Below are positions 1-5,559 of a stretch of 5,559 nt of DNA, piece after piece. The number at the start of each line of letters is the position of its first letter. Position 1 is the first letter of the stretch. The notes under the pieces were generated by a model, which searched no databases, was not told the DNA's origin, and saw only the letters and a list, made by a program, of their open reading frames with translations. This DNA is from VGPE01 sp031431395 (GTDB lineage: Bacteria > Chloroflexota > Limnocylindria > Limnocylindrales > CSP1-4): positions 1-5,559 of the forward strand of contig JANPDJ010000350.1 in assembly GCA_031431395.1 (NCBI GenBank), given 5' to 3'. The position numbers were made by a program, and so were the translations under genes.

Positions 1-1161
1 GCCGCCGCGCGTCCCCATGTGCCGGTCGATGCCGTCCATCGCTCGCGCAAGGTGCGCCGAGGATGCGGCGAGCGTCATCCGCACGTGCCCGCGGCCGGCC
101 TCCCCGAACGCGGAGCCCGGCACCACGGCCACGCCTTCGCGCTCAAGGAGGTCGCGCGCGAACGCAACGTCGTCCCCCGGCACGCGCGGGAAGACGGAGA
201 ACGCCCGTGCGGGCGCCGGGCAGGCTAGGCCCGGCGCGGTGTGACGGGGCAGCTGCATCGCCCGCCGCTCGGCGTACGCGGCGGCCATTTCACCTACGCA
301 CTCCTGCGGCCCGTTGAGCGCAGCGATCCCGCCGGCCATGGCGACACTGCTCGCGGACGTCATCGCCTGTGACTGGAGCCGGAGCGCCAAACGGGCAACG
401 GGGTCCGGTGCAACCAGCCAGCCGAGCCGCCAGCCGGTCATCGCGTAGGCCTTCGAAAAGCCGTTCACGAGGAGCGTCCGGTCGGCCAGCCGCGGGTCGG
501 CCGCGAGGCACGGGTTGCGGCGGCCGTCGAAGATGAGGTGCTCGTAAATCTCGTCGCTGATGACGAACAGATCGTGCTCGCGCGCCACCGCCGCGATCGC
601 ATCGACCTCGGACGGCTCCAGGATGCGCCCGGTGGGGTTGTTGGGGCTGCACACGATGATCGCCTTCGTCCGCGCGGTCACCGCCGCTCGCAGGGCACCC
701 TCATCGATCCGATAGCCCGGTGCCGGCAGCGCCACGCCAACCGGCGTCCCGCCGTTCAGTTCGATCATGGACCGGTAGCTGACCCACGCCGGCTCCAGGA
801 CGATCACCTCGTCGCCGGGATTGAGGATGGCGCCCAGGGCGAGGAACAGCGCCCACTTGCCCCCCGGCGTGACAATGACCTGTGACGCCGAGGCTTCCAC
901 CGCGTTCTCGCGGCGGAGCTTCTGCACGATCGCCTCGATGAGGCGCGGCGTGCCGCGCGACGGCGGGTAGTGCGTGTCGCCGGCCAGCATCGCCTGGTGC
1001 GCCGCCTCGATGATGTGCGCGGGCGTCGCGAAATCCGGGTCGCCGCTGGCGAGGGAGACCACTTCCCGGCCCTGGGCCCGAAGCGTGCGGGCGAGCTCCT
1101 CCACGGCCATCGTGGCCGACTCGCGCACGCCCCCGACGCGATCCGACAGAGGACGAGTCAT
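1..1161 (-). CDS. Class I/II PLP-dependent aminotransferase, aspartate aminotransferase-like (3' end cut by window edge)
   Basis: The minus strand is open without a stop for 387 codons from ATG at 1161 to the window edge. The product should be a cytosolic fold-type-I aminotransferase that moves an amino group to a 2-oxo acid through PLP. Motifs in order: SAT at 15-17, SGDPDF at 39-44, TPGGK at 98-102, SPNNPTG at 172-178, SDEIYE at 202-207 (Asp203 for the pyridine nitrogen), SKAYAMTGWRLG at 236-247 with the PLP lysine K237, and GHVR ending at R361, the expected alpha-carboxylate arginine. From memory it aligns nearly without gaps to Thermus thermophilus aspartate aminotransferase (about 385 residues), including the SAT and GGK residues linked there to acidic side-chain binding. 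So little of the C-terminus is missing. The start overlaps the racemase stop as ATGA, with only a weak G-rich site upstream, so translational coupling is likely. The family is secure. Aspartate as substrate is inference; other amino acids are possible. Confidence 0.93.
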   Translation of the reverse strand, partial: MTRPLSDRVGGVRESATMAVEELARTLRAQGREVVSLASGDPDFATPAHIIEAAHQAMLAGDTHYPPSRGTPRLIEAIVQKLRRENAVEASASQVIVTPGGKWALFLALGAILNPGDEVIVLEPAWVSYRSMIELNGGTPVGVALPAPGYRIDEGALRAAVTARTKAIIVCSPNNPTGRILEPSEVDAIAAVAREHDLFVISDEIYEHLIFDGRRNPCLAADPRLADRTLLVNGFSKAYAMTGWRLGWLVAPDPVARLALRLQSQAMTSASSVAMAGGIAALNGPQECVGEMAAAYAERRAMQLPRHTAPGLACPAPARAFSVFPRVPGDDVAFARDLLEREGVAVVPGSAFGEAGRGHVRMTLAASSAHLARAMDGIDRHMGTRGG

Positions 1162-1943
1162 GCCCGCTGCCCCGCGATGGCGGCCTCGGCCCGCTCCGCC
1201 AGGGCCGCCATACGCTCGACTTCGGCGGCCGGCGGCTTCTGCCACGCGCCGTACCGGCTCACGGTCGGGATGCCCGCGCGCGCCATGTCCACCATCATCT
1301 CGGTCCATTTCATGCCGACGAGCACCGGGTCGATGATCGGGGCTCCCTGCGCGTCCGTGGCCCCGGCGACCGTCAGCGGACAGCTCTGGAGCGTGCAGCC
1401 CATGAGGATCGCCTCGGCGCCGTCCTGCTCGATGCACTGCCGCGCGACCGCGAGGGTCCGCTCGACGATCACCTCGTTCGGCGTCAGCTCCGGGTACGAC
1501 ACGCTGGCCGAGATCCCGATGTGGCGCACAGAGGCCAGTTTCGCATCGGTCCCGTAGTAGGACGCCAGCTTGCGATAGAAATGGAGCGTCTTGGGCTCCG
1601 TCCCGATCACCGAGTAGCGCTGCGAGATCTGGCTGGCGTAATGCGACCCGGCCTCGAAGGCCCCGGTCACGGGAATGTCGACGAGCTCCCGCGATTCGGC
1701 GAGTCCGGGGTCGTAGCAGCACGAGATGAAGACGGCGTCGAAACCCTGCTTCTCGGCCTTGCGCACGCGCTGGACGACAGCGTCGGCACAGCGGGCGGTG
1801 TACCACGTGTACGTGACGTAGTTCAGCGGGTAGACGTCCGCGATGTCCTCGAACGTGATCTCCGTGTCGGGCCGGGCCACGGTCCGGCAGCGCTCGAGTT
1901 CCTGCGCGACGCCGGCGAACGGATTGAGAACAAGGATCTTCAC
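1158..1943 (-). CDS. Asp/Glu/hydantoin racemase family protein
   Basis: This 261-residue protein begins MKILVLNPF. I chose GTG at 1943 because GGAGGA lies 6 bases upstream and the usual family N-terminus (short beta strand plus NPN/NPF) begins right there. The frame stays open upstream to an ATG at 2126, but that extension would cross the spacer and enter the divergent gene. Members of this superfamily racemise amino acids, hydantoins or allantoin with two cysteines and no cofactor. Both are visible: C75 in ISCCYDPGL (72-81 region) and C183 in ILMGCTLQSC (179-188). The intervening RYSVIGT segment (109-115) and the PIIDPV segment near the C-terminus fit the duplicated alpha/beta fold. Length matches hydantoin racemases at about 240-260. 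It is the first gene of the leftward pair and shares four bases with the aminotransferase. Hydantoin, allantoin or amino acid racemase are all possible, and maleate isomerase is a more distant alternative. A cytosolic enzyme is expected, as no signal peptide is seen. Confidence 0.85.
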   Translation of the reverse strand: MKILVLNPFAGVAQELERCRTVARPDTEITFEDIADVYPLNYVTYTWYTARCADAVVQRVRKAEKQGFDAVFISCCYDPGLAESRELVDIPVTGAFEAGSHYASQISQRYSVIGTEPKTLHFYRKLASYYGTDAKLASVRHIGISASVSYPELTPNEVIVERTLAVARQCIEQDGAEAILMGCTLQSCPLTVAGATDAQGAPIIDPVLVGMKWTEMMVDMARAGIPTVSRYGAWQKPPAAEVERMAALAERAEAAIAGQRA

Positions 1944-1949
1944 GGCTGC

Positions 1950-1955
1950 TCCTCC
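1950..1955 (-). promoter_or_regulatory. Ribosome binding site of the racemase gene
   Basis: On the minus strand GGAGGA sits 6 bases before the GTG at 1943. It decides the start, replacing the upstream ATG at 2126, and explains why a GTG start can be used efficiently. Confidence 0.8.
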
Positions 1956-2000
1956 AGTGCTGTCAATGGTGCATCGTCGCGCGCGTGCCCGGGCCGACCC

Positions 2001-2019
2001 GGCGCGTTCGCGACGCGCC
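2001..2019. repeat. Inverted repeat in the divergent spacer, possible operator
   Basis: Perfect 7-base arms GGCGCGT (2001-2007) and ACGCGCC (2013-2019) flank a 5-base centre, TCGCG. It lies about 57 bases before the rightward gene start and 71 bases after the leftward one, a position suited to a dimeric repressor or activator. It has no T-run, so it is not a classical terminator. In DNA this rich in G and C a 7-base inverted repeat can arise by chance, so the operator reading is only suggestive. Confidence 0.4.
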
Positions 2020-2078
2020 ATTTCTGTCGTTGGCGGTGACGATATGGGAAGATGGCCCCGCTCACCCAGCGTCCCAAC

Positions 2079-2085
2079 AGAGGTG
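2079..2085 (+). promoter_or_regulatory. Ribosome binding site of the molybdenum hydroxylase gene
   Basis: AGAGGTG lies 5 bases before ATG 2091 and matches the anti-Shine-Dalgarno well. The competing in-frame ATG at 2052 has only GGGAAG directly abutting it, which is too close. The later start is therefore preferred and the extra 13 residues are dropped. Confidence 0.7.
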
Positions 2086-2090
2086 TCCTG

Positions 2091-4475
2091 ATGTCCGCGT
2101 CCGTACGTGACGACGCCCCGCGACAATCGGCCCTGGGAGTCTCATGGCCCCGGCTCGATTCGCGCGAGAAGGTGGTTGGGGCAACCAGGTACGCCGCCGA
2201 CACGATCGTGCCCGCTGCCGGCCTCCTCCACGGGCGCCTCGTCCTGAGCCCGTACGCGCACGCCACGATCGACCGGATCGATTCGTCGGCGGCCCTGGCC
2301 GTGACGGGCGTCGTCGCGGTCCTCACCGCCGCAGATCTGCCGATCAAGGGCTACGAGGACATGCGGATGTTCGAGCCGCTCGCGAACGGGCGGGCGGTGT
2401 TCGCCGGGCAGCCGGTGGCGATGGTCGTCGCAGAGAGCGAGACGGCGGCCCAGGACGGCGTCGACCTGGTGTTCGTCGACTACACGCCCATCCCTCCCAC
2501 CGTGGACCTGGAAGGCGCCATGGCCGTGGATGCGCCGCTCGCGCGGCCCCACAAGCACAACCCAGGCCAGGACGGCGGGCAAATGGCGTCGCCGCACGCG
2601 GCCGTCGGCCACGCGGACGAGGTGGAGCCGTCGGCCTCGCCTCACGCCGCTGTGGGCGGGGGAGGGGACCGGCCGAAGATCACGGAGGCGATGTCGCCCA
2701 ACGTGATCGGCAAGCACTGGCATCGTCGCGGCGACGTGGATGCCGCACTCGCCGCTTCCGACGTGACCGTGTCCGGCACCTACACCACGGAGTGGATCTA
2801 CCAGGGCTACCTGGAGCCCCACGGCGGCACGGCGTGGCTCGAAGGCAGCGGCGAGCTCGTCGTCGCCGCCGGCACGCAGGGGACGTTCTACACGCGCTCC
2901 CAGTTGGCCAAGATCTTCGGCCTCCCGGTCAGCAAGGTGCGCGTCATTGGCACGCCCCTCGGCGGCGCCTTCGGATCCAAGACCATGGTGGTCGAGCCTC
3001 TTATCGCGGCGGCCGCCATCCGGCTGCGCCGGCCCGTCCGACTCGCGCTCACGCGGCGCGAGGACATGACGATGACCAACCCCGCACCGGCCACGAAGAT
3101 CGAGCTGGAGATCGGGGCCACGAAGGAGGGACGGCTGACGGGCCTGAAGTCCCGCCTGGTCTTCGATGCGGGCGCGTTCTCCGAGTGGACCATCGAGAGC
3201 ATCGGCGCGATCCTGATCGCCGGCCCGTACCGCTGGACGGCATGGGACGTCAAGGCGTTCGGCGTCGAAACGAACCGTGTCGGGACGGGGTCGTACCGTG
3301 GCCCCGGCGGCCCCCAGGCATCGTTCGCGCTGGAGAGCCTCTTGGACGACCTCGCCAAGAAGCTCGGCCTTGACCCCGTGGATCTGCGCATGCGGAACTC
3401 CGTCGTTCCGGGCGACACGATGGTCGATGGCGCGCCATGGGTGCGCCTGGGCACGCCGGAGGTCCTGGCGGCCGTGGCCGCCCATCCGCTTTGGAAGGGC
3501 CGCCACTCGCTCCCCGCGGGCGAGGGCGTGGGGCTCTCGGTGGGCGTGTGGCCGGGCGGCAAGGAGCCGGCCGCGGCGATGTGCCGCCTCGAGGGTGACG
3601 GCACCGTAACCGTGATCACGGGTGTCGTGGACATGAGCGGCGTCGCCTCGGGCTTTGCGACCATCGCCGCGGAGACCCTGGGGATCGATCCCAGCCGGAT
3701 CAACGTCGTTGCGTCCGACACGTCGTCCGCTCCGCGTTCCCCGATGAGCGGCGGTTCGGTCGTGACGTATTCGGCCGGGCGTGCCATCCAGCGGTCCGTG
3801 GAAGACCTGAAGGGCCGGCTGCTCCGCTTTGCGAGCGAGCAGCTGGAGATCGACGTCGCCGACCTCGAGCTGCGCGACGGTCGCGTGGAGCCGCGCGGAA
3901 CACCGAGCAAGGGCCTCTCGATCACGGAGCTTGCCGAGAAGCTGGAAGGCTTCGGCGTCGCCACGGAGCCCATCGAGGGTCACGGCACCGGCCTGCCGCC
4001 CAGCCTCGCGCCCTCGGTGTCGGGTCACCTCGCCCACGTCCGCGTCGACCCCGAGACCGGCGAAGTGACGGTGCTCAAGTTCGTCATCGTCCAGGACGTG
4101 GGCCGGGCGCTGAACCCCGCGCTCGTCGAGGGCCAGATGCGCGGCGGCGTCGTGCAGGGCATCGGCTGGGCGCTCTACGAGTCCATGACGTTCGACGACC
4201 AGGCGCAATTGCTGGCCGGCTCGTTCATGGACTACGCGATCCCGAATGCGGGGAAGGCGCCGCCCATCGAGACGATCATCGTGGAGGTCGCGGCGCCCGA
4301 TGGACCGTTCGGCGCCAAGGGCATCGGTGAGGCACCGGTCTGCGGGAGCGCTGCCGCCATCGGCAACGCGATCGCCGCGGCGACGGGCACCCGCATGCGG
4401 GCCCTCCCAATGACCGCGCCACGGATCTGGGCCGCAACGGGCGTCGCGAACGGAGGAGGAGCTGACCGTGAATAG
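2091..4475 (+). CDS. Xanthine dehydrogenase/aldehyde oxidase family molybdenum-cofactor-binding large subunit
   Basis: The protein has 794 residues, usual for the CoxL/XdhA-type large subunit. Such enzymes hydroxylate aldehydes or N-heterocycles with water-derived oxygen, passing electrons to iron-sulfur and FAD partners. The order is an N-terminal alpha/beta hammerhead (about 24-140), a His/Gly-rich linker (about 150-200) and two cofactor-binding domains (about 205-440 and 463-760). Visible motifs are Gln263 in GTQG, GGAFGSK 291-297, SYRGPGGPQ 401-409, QDVGRALNP 668-676, VVQGIG 687-692 and GAKGIGE 741-747, where E747 is the expected catalytic base. The CO dehydrogenase loop AYRCSFR is absent, so this is not CoxL form I. 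By gap-free comparison with my recollection of bovine xanthine oxidase, Glu802 and Arg880 are replaced by T298 and I371, arguing against xanthine. The GQG cofactor loop reads SGV (516-518). No twin-arginine signal is seen. Its 3' end overlaps the class III aminotransferase start, and no small or medium subunit gene is beside it. Family certain, substrate unknown. Confidence 0.95.
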   Translation: MSASVRDDAPRQSALGVSWPRLDSREKVVGATRYAADTIVPAAGLLHGRLVLSPYAHATIDRIDSSAALAVTGVVAVLTAADLPIKGYEDMRMFEPLANGRAVFAGQPVAMVVAESETAAQDGVDLVFVDYTPIPPTVDLEGAMAVDAPLARPHKHNPGQDGGQMASPHAAVGHADEVEPSASPHAAVGGGGDRPKITEAMSPNVIGKHWHRRGDVDAALAASDVTVSGTYTTEWIYQGYLEPHGGTAWLEGSGELVVAAGTQGTFYTRSQLAKIFGLPVSKVRVIGTPLGGAFGSKTMVVEPLIAAAAIRLRRPVRLALTRREDMTMTNPAPATKIELEIGATKEGRLTGLKSRLVFDAGAFSEWTIESIGAILIAGPYRWTAWDVKAFGVETNRVGTGSYRGPGGPQASFALESLLDDLAKKLGLDPVDLRMRNSVVPGDTMVDGAPWVRLGTPEVLAAVAAHPLWKGRHSLPAGEGVGLSVGVWPGGKEPAAAMCRLEGDGTVTVITGVVDMSGVASGFATIAAETLGIDPSRINVVASDTSSAPRSPMSGGSVVTYSAGRAIQRSVEDLKGRLLRFASEQLEIDVADLELRDGRVEPRGTPSKGLSITELAEKLEGFGVATEPIEGHGTGLPPSLAPSVSGHLAHVRVDPETGEVTVLKFVIVQDVGRALNPALVEGQMRGGVVQGIGWALYESMTFDDQAQLLAGSFMDYAIPNAGKAPPIETIIVEVAAPDGPFGAKGIGEAPVCGSAAAIGNAIAAATGTRMRALPMTAPRIWAATGVANGGGADRE
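2586..2657 (+). repeat. Duplicated ASPHAAVG motif in the hydroxylase linker
   Basis: The eight residues ASPHAAVG occur at 166-173 and again at 182-189 of the hydroxylase, 48 bases apart. The two coding copies (2586-2609 and 2634-2657) encode identical peptides but differ at the third base in five of eight codons. The repeats sit in a Gly/His/Ala-rich stretch (about 150-200) between the hammerhead and the first cofactor domain, where most relatives have a much shorter joint. The stretch is probably a surface loop. Confidence 0.75.
4452..4460 (+). promoter_or_regulatory. Ribosome binding site of the class III aminotransferase, inside the hydroxylase gene
   Basis: GGAGGAGGA lies 7 bases before the GTG at 4468 and within the last codons of the hydroxylase, where it encodes Gly-rich residues. 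This strong site supports the GTG start despite the 8-base gene overlap and the absence of any in-frame ATG before residue 86. Confidence 0.8.
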
Positions 4476-5559
4476 GACGAACTCCGAACCGGCAACCTCC
4501 CCAACGTCTCGGCAATCGCCCTCCGAGGTCGGAGGCGGAGCTCCGCGACGCCATCCGCCCGAGGATCACCTGTTCACGCTCGATCCCCAGCGCGTCTATC
4601 CCGTGCTGGAGCACGCCGACGGCGTCCATGTCTGGGACACGGATGGCAACCGGTACCTCGACGCGGTCGCCGGGCTCGGCGTCGTGAACATCGGCTACGG
4701 CCGGGCTGAAGTGGGCGCCGCGATGGCCGCCCAGGCCACGAAGATGCCGTTCAACGCGGGCAACATCTTCTCCAACGAGCCGGCGATCAGGCTGGCGGCC
4801 ATCATCGCGGAGCTGACCCCGGGCGACCTCAACTACGTGCACTTCACGAGTGGCGGTTCGGAGGCCGTGGAGGTGGCGCTCAAGATGGCGCGCCAGTACC
4901 ACGTGGACCGTGGCGAGCCGTCCCGCGACAAGGTCATCGGCCGCTGGACGTCATACCACGGCGCAACGCTGGGCGGCCTCTCCGTTGGTGGCGCGGTTGG
5001 CCGGCGGGCGAAGTACCTGCCGATGCTGCTGGACATGCCGAAGATCCCGCCCGCCTACTGCTACCGCTGTCCCTTCGGGCTCACGTACCCTACCTGCAAG
5101 GTCGCGTGCGCAGACGAGCTTGAGCAGGAGATTCTGCGTGTCGGGCCCGATCGGGTCGCCGCGTTCATCGCGGAGCCCATCGTCGCGTCCGTTGGCGGCA
5201 CCATCCAGCCCCAGCCGGAGTACTTCCCGAAGATCCGCGAGATCTGCGACCGCTACGGGGTCCTGCTGATCATCGACGAGGTGATCACGGGCTTCGGCCG
5301 GACGGGGGCCAACTTCGGGATCGAGCACTACGGGATCGTGCCGGATCTCCTGGTCATGGGGAAGGGGATCTCGTCGGGCTACGCGCCACTGGCGGCCGTG
5401 GCCGTCCGTGACCACGTGCGCCAGGCGTTCGTGGACGCGAAGGTGGCATTCGAGCACTTCTTCACCTTCGGCGGGTCGCCGGTCGGCACGGCGGACGGGA
5501 TCGCGGACTTGGTCATCTACCGCCGCGAGAAGGACACATTCGAGGAGCTCGCCGAGGGC
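4468..5559 (+). CDS. Class III (omega) PLP-dependent aminotransferase (C-terminus cut by window edge)
   Basis: The frame is open for 364 codons from GTG at 4468 to the window end. Family members have about 430-460 residues, so some 70-100 are missing. These enzymes transfer terminal amino groups of omega-amino acids or amines such as beta-alanine, GABA, putrescine or taurine to pyruvate or 2-oxoglutarate. Motifs: TSGGSEAVEVALKMAR at 127-142 (phosphate binding), SYHG at 162-165 (ring stacking), AEPI at 235-238, IIDEVITGFGRTG at 268-280 (Asp270 binds the pyridine nitrogen), the PLP lysine K299 in MGKGISSGYAPL, and T333 in FFTFGGSP for the phosphate. A Ser/Pro/Thr/Gly-rich tail (about 2-31) precedes the conserved core and looks disordered. 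Residues 198-214 carry four cysteines as C-x2-C-x8-C-x3-C (CYRCPFG start), a signature I recall in one branch of these transaminases. The gene overlaps the hydroxylase by 8 bases, so the two are almost certainly co-transcribed and coupled. Substrate not determinable. Confidence 0.93.
   Translation, partial: MNRTNSEPATSPTSRQSPSEVGGGAPRRHPPEDHLFTLDPQRVYPVLEHADGVHVWDTDGNRYLDAVAGLGVVNIGYGRAEVGAAMAAQATKMPFNAGNIFSNEPAIRLAAIIAELTPGDLNYVHFTSGGSEAVEVALKMARQYHVDRGEPSRDKVIGRWTSYHGATLGGLSVGGAVGRRAKYLPMLLDMPKIPPAYCYRCPFGLTYPTCKVACADELEQEILRVGPDRVAAFIAEPIVASVGGTIQPQPEYFPKIREICDRYGVLLIIDEVITGFGRTGANFGIEHYGIVPDLLVMGKGISSGYAPLAAVAVRDHVRQAFVDAKVAFEHFFTFGGSPVGTADGIADLVIYRREKDTFEELAEG

Larger units (their letters stand above)
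1944..2090. promoter_or_regulatory. Divergent intergenic control region
   Basis: This 147-base spacer is the only substantial non-coding stretch and separates the two outward-facing gene pairs. It must hold promoters for both directions unless they lie inside the flanking genes. I find no convincing -35/-10 pair in either direction, which is common in G+C-rich bacteria with divergent sigma-factor preferences. A locally A/T-richer patch (about 2020-2050) could host the rightward promoter. The region contains an inverted repeat (2001-2019), GCCCGGGC (1987-1994) and a small CGGG/CCCG hairpin (1990-2001). One regulator bound here could control both arms; that is inference. Confidence 0.6.

Noticed and set aside
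970..1557. A 195-codon plus-strand frame opposite the aminotransferase and racemase
   Set aside because: It spans the junction of two well-supported minus-strand genes and its peptide has no recognisable domain, so it is a composition-driven shadow frame.
1961..1966. TTGACA on the minus strand, a perfect -35 hexamer
   Set aside because: A -10 element at normal spacing would fall on the start codon of the racemase, and none is visible there. It is probably chance, unless it serves a promoter inside the gene.
2052..2090. Earlier ATG at 2052 as the hydroxylase start
   Set aside because: The purine run before it abuts the codon, while ATG 2091 has AGAGGTG at 5 bases. The extra 13 residues show no conserved feature.
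1944..2126. A 61-residue N-terminal extension of the racemase from ATG 2126
   Set aside because: It would cross the whole spacer and run into the divergent gene, is Arg/Ala-rich without family similarity, and lacks the good ribosome site found before GTG 1943.
2144..3373. A 409-codon plus-strand frame overlapping the hydroxylase in another frame
   Set aside because: Its product is Arg/Gly/Pro-rich, typical of an out-of-frame reading of G+C-rich coding DNA, and the overlapping hydroxylase frame contains the conserved motifs.
2142..4208. A 688-codon open frame on the minus strand opposite the hydroxylase gene
   Set aside because: Its first codon positions lie opposite third positions of the hydroxylase codons, which are nearly always G or C, so stop codons are rare by composition. 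The peptide is Arg/Gly/His-rich with no family motif, while the plus-strand frame has clear motifs throughout.

Overview
The window is G+C-rich bacterial DNA, clearly above 60% by eye, with codons ending mostly in G or C. It is almost wholly coding. Two gene pairs diverge from a 147-base spacer at 1944-2090. GTG starts, strong purine-rich ribosome sites and overlapping gene ends point to a high-G+C soil or sediment lineage such as Chloroflexota, Actinomycetota or Rokubacteria-like bacteria. The sequence alone does not fix the phylum. I see no RNA gene, mobile element, CRISPR array or convincing terminator.

Left arm, minus strand, read from the centre leftward: an Asp/Glu/hydantoin-racemase family protein (1158-1943) overlaps by ATGA a class I (fold type I) aminotransferase that closely follows the Thermus-type aspartate aminotransferase pattern (1161 down to the window edge). 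The aminotransferase is essentially complete; only its stop codon and perhaps a few residues are outside.

Right arm, plus strand: a molybdenum-cofactor-binding large subunit of the xanthine dehydrogenase/aldehyde oxidase family (2091-4475) overlaps by 8 bases a class III (omega) aminotransferase (4468 to the right edge, truncated). The hydroxylase keeps the catalytic Glu and several cofactor motifs. It lacks the two residues that give purine specificity in bovine xanthine oxidase and has an altered GQG cofactor loop. No iron-sulfur or FAD subunit gene is present in the window.

Taken together this looks like a catabolic locus for a nitrogen compound, with two transaminases, a racemase and a molybdenum hydroxylase. 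One coherent but unproven reading is that the class III transaminase turns an amine or omega-amino acid into an aldehyde and the tightly coupled molybdenum enzyme oxidises it. The racemase and the AspAT-like enzyme would then handle a chiral amino acid or hydantoin-like intermediate. A purine, hydantoin or N-heterocycle pathway is the main alternative. The substrate is not readable from the sequence.
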